64,000 bases of DNA from Hydrogenophilus sp. (GTDB lineage Bacteria > Pseudomonadota > Gammaproteobacteria > Burkholderiales > Thiobacillaceae), in contig DYFK01000017.1 of the NCBI GenBank assembly GCA_020725265.1, positions 1 to 64,000 on the forward strand, read 5' to 3'. Shown piece after piece: positions 1 through 10,782 of the stretch. A program made the position numbers and the translations under genes. The notes under the pieces were generated by a model. The model searched no databases and was not told where the DNA came from. It saw nothing but the letters and a program-made list of their open reading frames with translations. Positions within the stretch are counted from its first letter, which is position 1, and every line of letters begins with the position of its first letter.

Positions 1-684
1 CACCACTACTTCTGGATCGGCACGCCGGAATACTGGCTCGCCATCGGCGGCTTCTTCTCGGCGCTGGAGCCCATCCCCCTGGTGGCCATGGTCGTGCACG
101 CGGTGTTCGACGCCGGTCATCACAAGATGAAGAGCACCAACCATCCGGCCCTGGCCTGGATGATCGCGCAGGCGTTCGGCAACTTCTTCGGCGCCGGCGT
201 CTGGGGCTTCATGCACACCCTGCCGCAGATCAACCTGTACACCCACGGCACCCAGTGGACCGCCTCGCACGGCCACCTGGCCTTCTTCGGCGCCTACGCC
301 ACCATCGTCATCGCCTTCATTTACCTGGCGGTGCAGAAATGGCGTGGCGGCGTGTACATGAGCGGCAACATGATCGGTGCCTGGCGCTGGAAGTGGGCGT
401 TGTTCCTGCTCCACGCCGGCATGATCGGGATGACCATGGCGCTGCTGATTTCCGGCTACGAGCAGTCGCACATCGAACGCGCCATCGAGGGCTCCACCTG
501 GATGGGCTACTTCGAAGCCCAGGCTCACCGCTGGTTCCAGCAGGGCATGACCTGGCGGATGATTTCCGGCTGGATGTTCGCCGCGGGGTTCGTACTCCTC
601 GCTTGGGATCTCATGACCGTCGGCAAGCGGGAAACCCGCCCCATGCAGGTTTCGCATGAGCAACCCGCCCCGTCGATGGCCTGA
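1..684 (+). CDS. norB: Nitric oxide reductase subunit B, C-terminal part (5' end outside window)
   Basis: This is the catalytic haem-copper-type subunit of the cytochrome c-dependent nitric oxide reductase, which reduces 2 NO to N2O in the inner membrane during denitrification. Reading is open from base 1, so the start lies upstream of the window. The fragment begins with a His-His pair. It has a Glu 21 residues after the second His (in SALEP) and an HGH motif at fragment residues 90-92. The spacing matches the Pseudomonas NorB FeB ligands H258/H259, the active-site E280, and the haem ligands H347/H349. Several hydrophobic helices follow, with a short polar tail. No norD or norQ follows; a terminator ends the unit. 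Confidence 0.93.
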   Translation, partial: HHYFWIGTPEYWLAIGGFFSALEPIPLVAMVVHAVFDAGHHKMKSTNHPALAWMIAQAFGNFFGAGVWGFMHTLPQINLYTHGTQWTASHGHLAFFGAYATIVIAFIYLAVQKWRGGVYMSGNMIGAWRWKWALFLLHAGMIGMTMALLISGYEQSHIERAIEGSTWMGYFEAQAHRWFQQGMTWRMISGWMFAAGFVLLAWDLMTVGKRETRPMQVSHEQPAPSMA

Positions 685-720
685 GATAACGGGTCTCCTC
701 TCTCTCCTCCCAAGCGATTT

Positions 721-751
721 CGCCCGCCGGTTCCCGGCGGGCGTTTTTTTT
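721..751 (+). terminator. Rho-independent terminator after norB
   Basis: A GC-rich hairpin (CGCCCGCCGG, loop TTCC, CGGCGGGCG) is followed directly by a run of eight T. It sits about 37 bases after the norB stop, as expected for an intrinsic terminator ending the nor transcript. Confidence 0.9.
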
Positions 752-828
752 GGGGGGGGCGGGGTTTCGAGGAGGCTTGTCGCGAACACCGCGCGCGCGG
801 CTTGCGCGTGAACCGCTGAGTGGCGGGT

Positions 829-2944
829 TCAGAACGAGTAGATGGCTTCCAGATACAGGCCGCGACGCGGTAGCGGGAGATTGTCTTGCAGCGCGGCACC
901 GCTGAATTCACGGGCATCCTGGTTGAACAGGTTGCGCACGGAGGCCGAAAACTCCAGGTTGTCGTGATGTTGGTAACGCAAGGTGGTGTCGACGATGGCG
1001 AAGGCGGGGATGCCGTCGCGCTGGTCGTTGGCGTTGATGCGCGGTGCCTTGCGCGCGCCGAACCAGTTGGCCTGGAGGTTCCAGTGCCAGTCCGGGGCAA
1101 AGCTCCAGTCCGCGCGCAGGTAGGCTTTCTCGGGTTGGCAGGGGCATGTTGACGGACTGAGAGGTCCGCTCATGTCGGTAGGTCAGATGCCCGGCCAGGC
1201 GCAACTGTCGCGTGGCCTGCCATTGCGCTTCCAGTTCCGCGCCGTGCTCGGTACGGTCGCCGAGATTCTGGAATTTCCTGTTGGCGTCGGCCGCGATCAG
1301 GTTGTTCTGCGTGAACTGGTACAGGGAAAGTCCCAGTGTGAGGTTCCTGCTTGCCTTGTAAAACCAGGACAGATCCCAGGTTCGGGATCGTTCCGGCGTG
1401 AGGTCGGGGTTGGGTTGGTTGGCGGCGGTGGGGGAATACAACTCCAGGTAGGAAGGAGCGCGGAATGCGCGGCCATGCATCAGCTTGCTGGTGAGCCGTT
1501 CCGTGGTTTGCCAGACCAGTGCCAGGCGTGGATTGAAGGTATCGCCAAAATCCGAGTAATCATCGTAGCGCGCGCCCGCCGTCAGCTCCCAGTCCGGCGC
1601 GAAACTCCAGATGTCCTGCAGGTAGAGGTAGCCGACACGGCGTATTTTTTCCGGCGCGAAGGCATAGGCTGAATCGGCGAGGTCGGCCAGGTTGGCGTTC
1701 GTGGGAATCAGGTTGCCATTCGCGTCCCGGCCGTAGTTGACGGCATGTTCGACGGAATAAAGGTCCTTCTCGCCGTAGCCGATTCCCAGGCTGATCGCGT
1801 GATTCTTCAGGCCGCGATACAGGCCGCTTGCTTCCAGCCGGTAGCCGCGTTCGCTGGAGCGCATCCGGTTGATCAGCCCGTCGTCATAGGTGCCTGCCGC
1901 GATGCCGCCGCAGTTTCCGGCTTGCGTCGGAACCGTGGGGGGCGTGCATTGATACCCTGGCGGGCGCTCGAAAAACCCCTCGCCCGAGGAGAAATCCTGA
2001 TGGTGCAGGCGTAACTCGGCCTTGATCGCCAGCTCGGGCCGGAAGTTTTCATCGTTGTAGAACAGCGCCACATCCTGCCGGCTGGCCTGGCCACGGGTGC
2101 GGGGATCGAGCACCGCGGCGCCGGTCAGGCCGATTTCGACATCGCGCATGCCGGCGTGGTCGATCAGCAGATGCCAGCCGCCGCGGGCGATGGAGAAGTG
2201 CGCGTCCTCGCCGCTCCAGCCATATCGCGCCCGGCCGGGAGCGAACGAGACATTGCTGCCGGTCGCCGTGTCCTGACCGGACTGTCCGTCCCGGTGGATG
2301 TGGGGACGGTGACCGTTGGTGCGCGACAGTTCGGCGCTCAGGCCGATGTCGAAGCCATGCCAGTTACCGCTGTAATTCATCCAGCCGGTCTGGCTGTCGA
2401 AGCTGCCGGCGCGGATGCCCGCTTCGGAACGTTCGATCATGCCGGTGGCCTTGGTGATGATGTTGATCACGCCGGCGGAGGCATCCGAGCCGAACATCGC
2501 CGAGCCGGGGCCACGGATGATCTCGATACGGTCGATCATGTGGATCGACAGGCCCTTCCAGAAGATGCCGGTGTTCCACACAAGGTCGCTGAGCGGTTCT
2601 CCGTTGACCATCAGCAGGGTATGCGTGCCGGCCGCGCCGCGGAAGGTCACCTGCGGCCGGAACGCGAACAGGTTGGCGCGCACGTGAACGCCGGGCACGC
2701 TTTGCAGGATGTCGGAAAGGCTGGTGGCGCCGGTGGCCTTGATGTCCTCGGCGGTGATCACCGAGACCACCGAAGGCGATTGGTACAAGGTTTGGTCGGT
2801 ATTCGAGGCGATGCGGATTTTCAGGGACAGATACTCTTCCATGCTCATCAGCATCAGATTTTCCAGAGCCAGATCGGTGTCGGCGCTGGCGTCGAGCGAG
2901 AGACAGGCCGCCAGGAGCGGGGCGGCCAGGAGGGATTTGCGCAT
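829..2944 (-). pseudogene. TonB-dependent outer-membrane receptor with an internal frameshift
   Basis: The ATG at 2944 gives a signal peptide (MRKSLLAAPLLAACLSLDASA), then a TonB plug domain with the family motif IRGPGSAMFGSDA, then beta-barrel strands. The frame is lost near 1137-1144. The upstream frame fits the receptor up to SVNMPLP and then becomes low-complexity Arg/Pro sequence ending at 908. The neighbouring frame continues the barrel from QPEKAYLRADW to the stop at 829, including RNLFN and the C-terminal aromatic residue. Removing one G from the GG at 1137-1138 restores NMPLQPEKAYLRADW. The rest aligns well with the intact receptor at 36010-38130. Either this is a genuine decayed gene or a single-base sequence error. 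The substrate is unknown. Confidence 0.8.
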
Positions 2945-3107
2945 GTCGGGTTCAAGGGCTGAATTGCCGTGCCCGACATTGTCCACCGATTTGTCCTGAT
3001 ATGAACCTACCAGAAAGGCGTGATCGGGGAGTCGTCGAGGAACTCGGTGACAGCCTGTACCGAGACTCGCCCTGAATCGCCCCGGGTTTCCAACCGCTTG
3101 TTCCGGA

Positions 3108-5288
3108 TCAGTAATCGGTCGGATCGACGTCCAGCGACCATCTGACGCCGCGCGCGGGCAGGGTTTCCAACAGCGGTCGCCAGTCCCGCAGGAATTCGCG
3201 CAGGTTGCGCCGGTGGTCGGCCTGGATCAGCAGTTGCAGGCGGTGCTGGTGGGCGACGCGGGCCATCAGCGCGGCGACCGGATCGAACAGCAGGACGTTC
3301 CGGTCAAGGCCGAGGCCGGCTTCGCGCGCGGCGGTGAGGAAGCCGAGGGCACGATCTTCCTCGCGCGCTTCGGCGCGCAGCAGGGCCTGGCTGGTGAACG
3401 GTGGAAAGCCGGCGCCCTGGCGTTCGCGCAGGGCGGCTTCGGCGAAGCCCGGGTAGTCGTGCCGGCGCAGCGCCTGGTAGAGCGGGTGGCCGGGGTAGGC
3501 GGTCTGGATCAGCACTTCGCCGGCGTGTTCGGCGCGGCCGGCGCGGCCGGCGACCTGCATGAGCTGGGCGAACAGGCGTTCGGTGGCGCGGAAGTCGGGC
3601 GAGACCAGGGCCTGGTCGGCGCCGATCACGCCAACCAGGGTCAGGTGCGGGAAATCGTGGCCCTTGGCGACGATCTGGGTGCCGACCAGGATGTCGACCT
3701 CGCGCGCTTCGACGCGCTCGCGCATCGCCGCGAACGCGCCCTTGCGCGCGGCGGTGTCGCGGTCGATGCGCAGCACGCGGGCGTCCGGGAAGTGTTCGGC
3801 CAGGGTTTCCTCGACCCGCTGGGTGCCCTGGCCGGCCGGCCGCAGGTCGAGGTTGCCGCATTCCGGACAGGCTTCCGGCGGTCGCGCGGTCAGGCCGCAG
3901 TGATGGCAGACCAGACGGTAACCGCCGCGTTCGCGGTGCAGGACCAGGTGGGCCGAGCAGCGCGGGCAGGCGAATACGTGGCCGCAGCCGTTGCAAAGCA
4001 GGGTCGGCGCGTAGCCGCGTCGGTTGATGAAGATCAGGCTTTGTTCGCCGCGTTCCAGCCGGGCTCGCAGGCCGGCGAGCAGGGTGGCGGTGAGGCCCTG
4101 GCGGGGCCGGTCCGCGCGGCTGTCGATCAGTCGGATTTCGGGCAGGCTGGCGTCGGCGTGGGCGCGCTCGTTCAGGCGCAGCAGCCGGTAGCGGCCGGTG
4201 CCGGCGTTACGCCAGCTTTCCAGGGACGGCGTCGCCGAGCCGAGCAGGATCGGCACGCCGCGTTCGCGCGCGCGCCAGACGGCGACGTCGCGCGCCGAGT
4301 AGCGCATGCCTTCCATCTGCTTGTAGGCGCCGTCGTGTTCCTCGTCGACCACGATCAGGCCCAGGCGCGGCAGCGGCGTGAATACCGCCAGGCGGGTGCC
4401 GAGGACGATGTCGGCGCGGCCCTCGAGCGCGTCCAGCCAGGCCGCGCGCCGTTCGCCGTCGGCCAGATTGCTGTGCAGGCCGATCAGCAGGCGGTCGGGA
4501 AAGCGGCGGGCGAAGCGTTCGGTCAGTTGCGGCGTCAGGTGGATTTCCGGCACCAGCACCAGGGCCTGCCGGCCTTGCTCCAGGACATCGGCGACCCGGC
4601 GCAGGTAGACCTCGGTCTTGCCGCTGCCGGTGACGCCGTGCAGCAGGAAGGCGCTGAATCCGGGTGGCGGCTCGCGCAGCTCGGCCAGGACGGCCTGTTG
4701 TTCGCCGGTCAGCGCCGGCGGGCCGGCTTCGTCTCCATGACTGGCGCGCGTGGTGGTCACGGCTTCCAGCCAGCCCTGGCGCAGCCAGTCGCGGACTCGG
4801 ACGAGGTCGCGTGGATCGAGCTGGTCGCGGGTCAGCGCGCCGGCGCCGAAGCGATCGGCGAGCGCGAGCTGGGCCTGGGCGCGGGCTGGCAGTCGGGCGC
4901 ATTGATCGCGGCCGAGCTCGGTCAGGCGCCAGGCCGTCGCCGCCGGCACCCGGATGCCGGCGCCGGAGCGACGCAACGCGGGGGGCAGCAGGCTGGCCAG
5001 GACGGCGCCCAGCGGGTGCTGGTAATAACCGGCGGCCAGTCTGGCCAGATGCAGCAGTTCGTCCGGCAGCGGCGGTGTGGCGCGGTCGATGGCGCGCACG
5101 GCTTTCAGGTTGCCCGCCGGCTGTTCGGATTGGTCAGCCAGTTCGACCAGCACACCGATCCGATGGCGCGTGCCGAACGGGACTTCCACGCGCCGGCCGA
5201 TGTCGGCGGGCGTCGCATCCGCCGCCAGATAATCGAACAGACGGTTGAGCGGCGTGTCCAGGGCGACCCGGGCGATGGGGGTTGACAC
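3108..5288 (-). CDS. priA: Primosomal protein N' (replication restart helicase PriA)
   Basis: PriA is a 3'-to-5' superfamily 2 DNA helicase that recognises stalled forks and loads the replicative helicase. The protein has the N-terminal DNA-binding domain (ARVALDTPLNRLFDYL), Walker A GVTGSGKT, Walker B VVDEEHD and an eight-Cys zinc-binding block (CNGCGH, CPRC, CHHC, CPEC) in the second helicase lobe. It ends with the C-terminal domain (DVDPTDY). The GTG at 5288 gives about 726 residues and matches the family N-terminus. An in-frame GTG at 5315 would add nine residues; neither has a strong Shine-Dalgarno. The upstream gap carries DnaA-box-like sites. Confidence 0.93.
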   Translation of the reverse strand: MSTPIARVALDTPLNRLFDYLAADATPADIGRRVEVPFGTRHRIGVLVELADQSEQPAGNLKAVRAIDRATPPLPDELLHLARLAAGYYQHPLGAVLASLLPPALRRSGAGIRVPAATAWRLTELGRDQCARLPARAQAQLALADRFGAGALTRDQLDPRDLVRVRDWLRQGWLEAVTTTRASHGDEAGPPALTGEQQAVLAELREPPPGFSAFLLHGVTGSGKTEVYLRRVADVLEQGRQALVLVPEIHLTPQLTERFARRFPDRLLIGLHSNLADGERRAAWLDALEGRADIVLGTRLAVFTPLPRLGLIVVDEEHDGAYKQMEGMRYSARDVAVWRARERGVPILLGSATPSLESWRNAGTGRYRLLRLNERAHADASLPEIRLIDSRADRPRQGLTATLLAGLRARLERGEQSLIFINRRGYAPTLLCNGCGHVFACPRCSAHLVLHRERGGYRLVCHHCGLTARPPEACPECGNLDLRPAGQGTQRVEETLAEHFPDARVLRIDRDTAARKGAFAAMRERVEAREVDILVGTQIVAKGHDFPHLTLVGVIGADQALVSPDFRATERLFAQLMQVAGRAGRAEHAGEVLIQTAYPGHPLYQALRRHDYPGFAEAALRERQGAGFPPFTSQALLRAEAREEDRALGFLTAAREAGLGLDRNVLLFDPVAALMARVAHQHRLQLLIQADHRRNLREFLRDWRPLLETLPARGVRWSLDVDPTDY

Positions 5289-5393
5289 GGGAGCGGCTTC
5301 CGGGGGGTGTGGCACGGCGACTTTATCGATTGAACTTAAAGTGATTTGCGAGAAGTAAGAACGAACTAGGCGCCCCGTAAGCGGGTTTTCGGG

Positions 5394-5535
5394 TTGTCCA
5401 CGAAACCTGTGGATAACTATGTGGAAAAGCGGTCACGAAACCGCAAAAAACCCTTATGCAGCGCTAGTTTATCGCCAGGGCCTAAAAAATGAGCAAACAA
5501 ATAAAACATAAAAATCAATGACTTACAAAATGCAC
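5394..5535. promoter_or_regulatory. DnaA-box cluster beside an AT-rich patch upstream of priA
   Basis: Within 35 bases there are three 9-mers related to the DnaA box TTATNCACA. TTATCCACA lies on the minus strand at 5408-5416 and is a perfect match. TTTTCCACA lies on the minus strand at 5420-5428 with one mismatch. TTGTCCACG lies on the plus strand at 5394-5402 with two. From about 5440 to 5535 the DNA turns unusually A/T-rich for this window, with many A-runs. A small hairpin (GCGGT/ACCGC) lies between them, around 5429-5444. The arrangement resembles an origin with an unwinding element, or a DnaA-controlled priA promoter. The sequence alone cannot decide between these. The rest of the 5289-5600 gap shows no gene. 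Confidence 0.55.
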
Positions 5536-5600
5536 CATGGAGGCGCGGGCTAGCGCCGGGTGGCAGGGATGTCAAGCCGCTTCGTGTGCATAAGTGGCGG

Positions 5601-7061
5601 CTAATTTTGCCGCGCAGCAGGGTCGGCGGCCCAGGCGATCAGGGCTTCCTGAGCCCGATCGGCGGCGCCGGCGTTGGCGTCGTTGACCAGCATGACCAGG
5701 GCGTGCCGACGGCCGTTCCGGTCGAGCAGATAGCCGGCCAGATTGCGGGCGCCGTTGAGGCTGCCGGTCTTGAGCGCGGCGCGGCCGTTCAGATCGCCAC
5801 CATTACCGCGCTTGCGCAGGGTGCCCTCCTGGCCCAGCGCCGGCAGGCTGGCGGCGAACTCGTGATAGACCGGCAGACGCTGGGCCAGCAGCAGCAGGCG
5901 CGTCAGCGAATCGGCGGAAAGGCGTTCGACGCGCGACAGGCCGGAGCCATTTTCGATGACCAGTTCCGGAAATTCCAGGCCGTGACCGGCCAGCCAGTCC
6001 CGGACCGCGCGCGCGCCCTTTTCCCAGGTCGCGGGCGCGCCGTCCTGGCCGGCGCCCAGGTTGAGCAGCAGCATCTTGGCCATGACGTTGTTGCTGTGCT
6101 TGTTGATGGCGCGCGCGAGATCGGCGAGCGGCGGTGATTCGAATTCGAACAGCGGGCGTCCCTCGGCTTCGCCGCCGCCCTGGAACAGCACCCGGACACC
6201 GCCGGCATGGCTGCCGCCGAGCTGGGTCCAGAGCACGGCGAAGGCAGCGGCCACGGTCTGCTCCGGCGCCAGCAGGTTGAGCGCGATGCTCCGATCGCCG
6301 CAGGCGGTCGCGTAACTGCCGGTCAGGGTCAGGCGGGCGCCTTCGCGACTGGGCAGGATCGGTTCGCGGCCGCCGCCGCATTCGCGTGGGCTGGCCTGGA
6401 GCCGGTTGTCGAGCACGATCAGGCGTTCGTCCGGGGGCGGATCCAGGCGCGCCCGGACGCCGCCGGCGGAATCGCCGGCCAGACGCAGTTCGAGAGTGTT
6501 GAAATTGACCAGCAGCGCCGCCGGGTGCGCGTTGTAGGGCCGCAGCGGCGCCTGGTCGAAGGCGCCGGGGTCGACCGCCTCGATGTCGTACAGGCGGTTG
6601 TCGATGACCAGATCGCCGCGGATTTCGCGGATTTCGCGCGCGCGGATTTCGCGCAGCAGCAGCCAGAACCGCTCCAGGGTCAGGCCGGGGTCGCCGCCGC
6701 CGCGCAGGATCAGATCGCCATCGAGGACGCCGTCGCGGACTTCGCCGCGCAGCCGGACTTCGGTCTTGAAAGTGTGCGCGGGACCGAAGGTGTCGAGCGC
6801 CGCCAGGGTGGTGAGCAGCTTCATCACCGAGGCCGGGTTGAGCGCCAGCCCGGCGTTGTGTGTCAGCTCGGGCGTCCGCGCGTCGAGTGGCTGGACGACG
6901 ATGGCGACCCGGCTTTCGGCGATGCCGGCCCGCTTCAACGCCTCCGCGACCGGCGCCGGCAGGCCGTCGGCGAGGGCGACGAGCGGGACGGCGGCGAGCG
7001 CGCAGGCAAAAAGGGCGGCCCGCGCCGCCCGCTGGAACCGGAGCGGACCGCGCCGGCTTAT
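5601..7061 (-). CDS. dacB: D-alanyl-D-alanine carboxypeptidase/endopeptidase (PBP4 type)
   Basis: This is a periplasmic class C low-molecular-weight penicillin-binding protein, which trims or cuts peptidoglycan cross-links. All three active-site motifs are present: SVMK (about residues 78-81), SNN (about 323-325) and KTG (about 431-433). The N-terminus is a clear export signal ([17 protein letters not shown]). No ATG, GTG or TTG lies in frame near the signal peptide. The best-placed start is an ATA at 7061, overlapping the wbpP stop (AATAA) with GGAGG six bases upstream. An ATA start is exceptional, so a sequence error or another non-standard start is possible. The gene is translationally linked to the sugar-nucleotide genes upstream. 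Confidence 0.85.
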   Translation of the reverse strand: MSRRGPLRFQRAARAALFACALAAVPLVALADGLPAPVAEALKRAGIAESRVAIVVQPLDARTPELTHNAGLALNPASVMKLLTTLAALDTFGPAHTFKTEVRLRGEVRDGVLDGDLILRGGGDPGLTLERFWLLLREIRAREIREIRGDLVIDNRLYDIEAVDPGAFDQAPLRPYNAHPAALLVNFNTLELRLAGDSAGGVRARLDPPPDERLIVLDNRLQASPRECGGGREPILPSREGARLTLTGSYATACGDRSIALNLLAPEQTVAAAFAVLWTQLGGSHAGGVRVLFQGGGEAEGRPLFEFESPPLADLARAINKHSNNVMAKMLLLNLGAGQDGAPATWEKGARAVRDWLAGHGLEFPELVIENGSGLSRVERLSADSLTRLLLLAQRLPVYHEFAASLPALGQEGTLRKRGNGGDLNGRAALKTGSLNGARNLAGYLLDRNGRRHALVMLVNDANAGAADRAQEALIAWAADPAARQN

Positions 7062-8095
7062 TTCTCGCCTCCGAGGTCGTTGACGTACCAGTCCATGGCT
7101 TCGACCAGACCTTCGCGGATGCGGTGGCTGGGCTCGTAGCCGAGCAGGCGCCGGGCCTTGCCGATGTCGGCCAGGGAGTGGCGGACGTCGCCGGCCCGGA
7201 AGTCGCGATAGACCGGTTGGTAGCCCTTGAGATGCGGAAAGCGCGGTTCCAGGATCGAGCGGATCGCCTCGAACAGGTCGTTGAGCGTGGTGCGGTCGCC
7301 GACCGCGACGTTGTAGACCTGGTTGGCCGCGTCCGGATGCGTGGCGGTGGCGGCCAGCAGGTTGGCCTGGACGGTGTTGGCGATGTAGCAGAAATCCCGG
7401 CTGGTCTCGCCGTCGCCGTTGATGAACACCGGCTCGTTGTGGATCATCGCCGATGTCCATTTCGGCACGACGGCGGCGTAGGCGCCCTCCGGATCCTGGT
7501 GGGCGCCGAAGATGTTGAAGTAGCGCAGGCCGATGGTCCTGAAACCGTAGGCGCGCGCGAACACGTCGGCGTATTGCTCGTTGACCAGCTTGGTGACCGC
7601 GTACGGCGACAGCGGCTTGCCGATGACATCCTCGACCTTGGGCAGGCCGGGATGGTCGCCATAGGTGGAACTGGACGCGGCGTAGACGAAGCGCGCGACC
7701 TTGGCGTCGCGCGCCGCCACCAGCATGTTGAGAAAACCGTCGATGTTGGCGCCGTTGGTGGTGATCGGGTCTTCCAGCGAGCGCGGCACCGAACCGAGCG
7801 CGGCCTGGTGCAGGACGTAATCGACGCCGGCGCAGGCTTCGTGGCAATCGTTCTGGACCCGGATGTCCCCCTCGATGAAACGGAAGCGCGCCCACTGTTC
7901 GGGCGTCACCGCGTCGCGGATCTGGTGCAGGTTGTGGCGATGGCCGGTGGCGAAGTTGTCCAGGCCGACCACGTTCTGGTCGAGCCTGAGCAGGGTTTCC
8001 AGCAGGTTGCAGCCGATGAAGCCGGCGACGCCGGTGATCAACCAGGTTTTCGGTTCGGCGGGCAGGCGGGCGAGCAGGTCGGTATAGGCGGTCAT
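7058..8095 (-). CDS. wbpP: UDP-N-acetylglucosamine 4-epimerase, WbpP/TviC type
   Basis: This extended SDR epimerase interconverts UDP-GlcNAc(A) and UDP-GalNAc(A) for surface polysaccharide. The 345-residue protein has the NAD-binding GVAGFIG (about 22-28), the [10 protein letters not shown] segment and the catalytic YAVTK (Tyr165, Lys169). Long stretches such as [11 protein letters not shown] and [12 protein letters not shown] are typical of Pseudomonas WbpP and Salmonella TviC rather than GalE. It lies directly after a UDP-GlcNAc dehydrogenase gene, the same pairing as in Vi antigen and O6 LPS loci. Glycosyltransferases and export genes are not in the window. Confidence 0.9.
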   Translation of the reverse strand: MTAYTDLLARLPAEPKTWLITGVAGFIGCNLLETLLRLDQNVVGLDNFATGHRHNLHQIRDAVTPEQWARFRFIEGDIRVQNDCHEACAGVDYVLHQAALGSVPRSLEDPITTNGANIDGFLNMLVAARDAKVARFVYAASSSTYGDHPGLPKVEDVIGKPLSPYAVTKLVNEQYADVFARAYGFRTIGLRYFNIFGAHQDPEGAYAAVVPKWTSAMIHNEPVFINGDGETSRDFCYIANTVQANLLAATATHPDAANQVYNVAVGDRTTLNDLFEAIRSILEPRFPHLKGYQPVYRDFRAGDVRHSLADIGKARRLLGYEPSHRIREGLVEAMDWYVNDLGGEK

Positions 8096-8114
8096 GGGGG
8101 TTCCGGATTCAAAC

Positions 8115-8142
8115 CGCGATCCCGGCGTGGGCCGGGATCGCG
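8115..8142. repeat. Perfect inverted repeat between the two sugar-nucleotide genes
   Basis: Two 12-bp arms (CGCGATCCCGGC and its complement) flank a GTGG loop in the 56-bp gap between wbpO/tviB and wbpP. No T-run follows on either strand, so a simple terminator is unlikely. It could be a REP-like unit, an mRNA-stabilising hairpin or an attenuating structure within the operon. Confidence 0.7.
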
Positions 8143-8151
8143 GATGGGGGC

Positions 8152-9435
<1,284 letters not shown>

Positions 9436-9533
9436 GATGACTCCCCTGATGGATGGAAAAAAATGCCCCGCATTCTACCGACGAAACGCGCGTGGCATGA
9501 TGTCCGCCCGCATGCCTCCACGAGGAATTCGCG

Positions 9534-10310
9534 ATGATGCTCCATTGGTTCCTCCGGGCCACGCCGCTGGTCCTGATCCTGATCGCCGTCACCACCGGCG
9601 CGCGCGCCGATCTCATCCACCTGCTGCCGGCGCTGAAACCCTCGATCGTCGGCATCGGCACCGCGCATCCGTTGCGGGCGCCGCGCAACCTGCTCGGCGG
9701 CACCGGTTTCGTGGTCGGCGACGGCCGCCACGTGGTCACCAACCTGCACATCCCGCCGCCGATCCTGGAAGAGGAGAAGGGCGAGACGCTGGTGGTATTC
9801 CTGCGTGGCGCCAACGGCGTCGATACCCGCGTCGCCCGGCGCGTGGCCAGCGACCCGGAACACGATCTCCTGCTGCTGCGCTTCGACGGCGAACCGGCGC
9901 CGGCGTTGCGGGTGGTCGATTCCCTGCGCGTGCGCGAGGGCGAGACCTATTTCTTCACCGGCTATCCGATCGGCGCCGTGCTCGGCCTCTATCCGGCCAC
10001 CCATCGCGCCGGCCTGGCCGCGATCGCGCCGGTGTTCAGTCCGCCGCAAAGCTCGCGCGCGCTGACGCCCAAGCTGATCCGGCGCGCCGACAACCCGTTC
10101 CTGATGTTCCAGCTCGACGCCATCGCTTATCCCGGCAACAGCGGCAGCCCGCTCTACGACGGCGTCACCGGCGAAGTGGTCGGCGTGGTCAACTCGGTGT
10201 TCGTCAAGGGCGCCAAGGAAAACGCGATCAAGGATCCGAGCGGCATCGCCTACGCGATCCCCTCGGTGCATGTGCGCGCGTTGCTGGAACAGGCCGGCCT
10301 GACGCCCTGA
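9534..10310 (+). CDS. Exported trypsin-like serine protease
   Basis: A 258-residue chymotrypsin-fold protease with a signal peptide (hydrophobic stretch at about 11-25, ending ARA). The catalytic triad is visible: His72 in VVTNLH, Asp111 in EHDLLLLRF and Ser203 in YPGNSGSPLYD. It resembles the protease domain of DegP/HtrA but has no PDZ domain and stops after the protease fold. A periplasmic quality-control or processing role is therefore inferred only. It is divergent from the tviB block across a 98-bp gap and five bases from the next gene, so it is probably co-transcribed with it. Confidence 0.82.
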   Translation: MMLHWFLRATPLVLILIAVTTGARADLIHLLPALKPSIVGIGTAHPLRAPRNLLGGTGFVVGDGRHVVTNLHIPPPILEEEKGETLVVFLRGANGVDTRVARRVASDPEHDLLLLRFDGEPAPALRVVDSLRVREGETYFFTGYPIGAVLGLYPATHRAGLAAIAPVFSPPQSSRALTPKLIRRADNPFLMFQLDAIAYPGNSGSPLYDGVTGEVVGVVNSVFVKGAKENAIKDPSGIAYAIPSVHVRALLEQAGLTP

Positions 10311-10315
10311 ACGGC

Positions 10316-10768
10316 ATGTTCCCGCTGCCGCTGGTCGTGGCAATCCGGCCGTCGCGCCGGCTGCGCATCCTGGTCGCCGGACTGCATGCCACCGCCGCCG
10401 GCGCCCTGGCCCTGGCGGCGCTGCCGCCGGGCTGGCGCTGGGCCGGCATGGCGTCGCTGGCGGTCAGCCTGGTCTGGCACTGGCGACGGCAACCGCCGGT
10501 CACGCGCCTGCGCGGCCATGCCGATGGCCGGCTGGAAATCGCGGAGGCAACCGGCGACTGGCATCCGGCGCGGGTGCATGGCGACAGCCTGGCGCTGCCC
10601 TGGCTGACGCTGTTGCGGCTGGTGCTGCCCGACCGGCGCCGGCATGCGCGCTGGCTGATCCTGGCCGACAGCCTGCCCGCCGGCGATTTCCGCCGGCTGC
10701 GGGTCTGGCTGCGCTGGCGCGCCGATACCGGCGCGGCCGGGTCGGTGGCGGAGCCGGGATCGGGTTGA
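10316..10768 (+). CDS. Small membrane protein, YgfX (CptA)-like
   Basis: A 150-residue protein starting at the ATG at 10316. Two hydrophobic segments near residues 18-36 and 40-54 are followed by a Trp- and Arg-rich cytoplasmic domain (SLVWHWRRQ, LPWLTLLRLVLPDRRR, RRLRVWLRWR). This architecture matches the YgfX family, whose E. coli member is linked to succinate dehydrogenase flavinylation factor SdhE and has been called an antitoxin-paired inhibitor. No sdhE is adjacent here, so function is uncertain. Confidence 0.6.
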   Translation: MFPLPLVVAIRPSRRLRILVAGLHATAAGALALAALPPGWRWAGMASLAVSLVWHWRRQPPVTRLRGHADGRLEIAEATGDWHPARVHGDSLALPWLTLLRLVLPDRRRHARWLILADSLPAGDFRRLRVWLRWRADTGAAGSVAEPGSG

Positions 10769-10782
10769 AGCCGCGCCGGCCT

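Noticed and set aside
3213-5285. Long open frame (690 codons) antisense to priA
   Set aside because: The minus-strand frame carries all PriA motifs; the antisense product is compositionally biased and matches no family.
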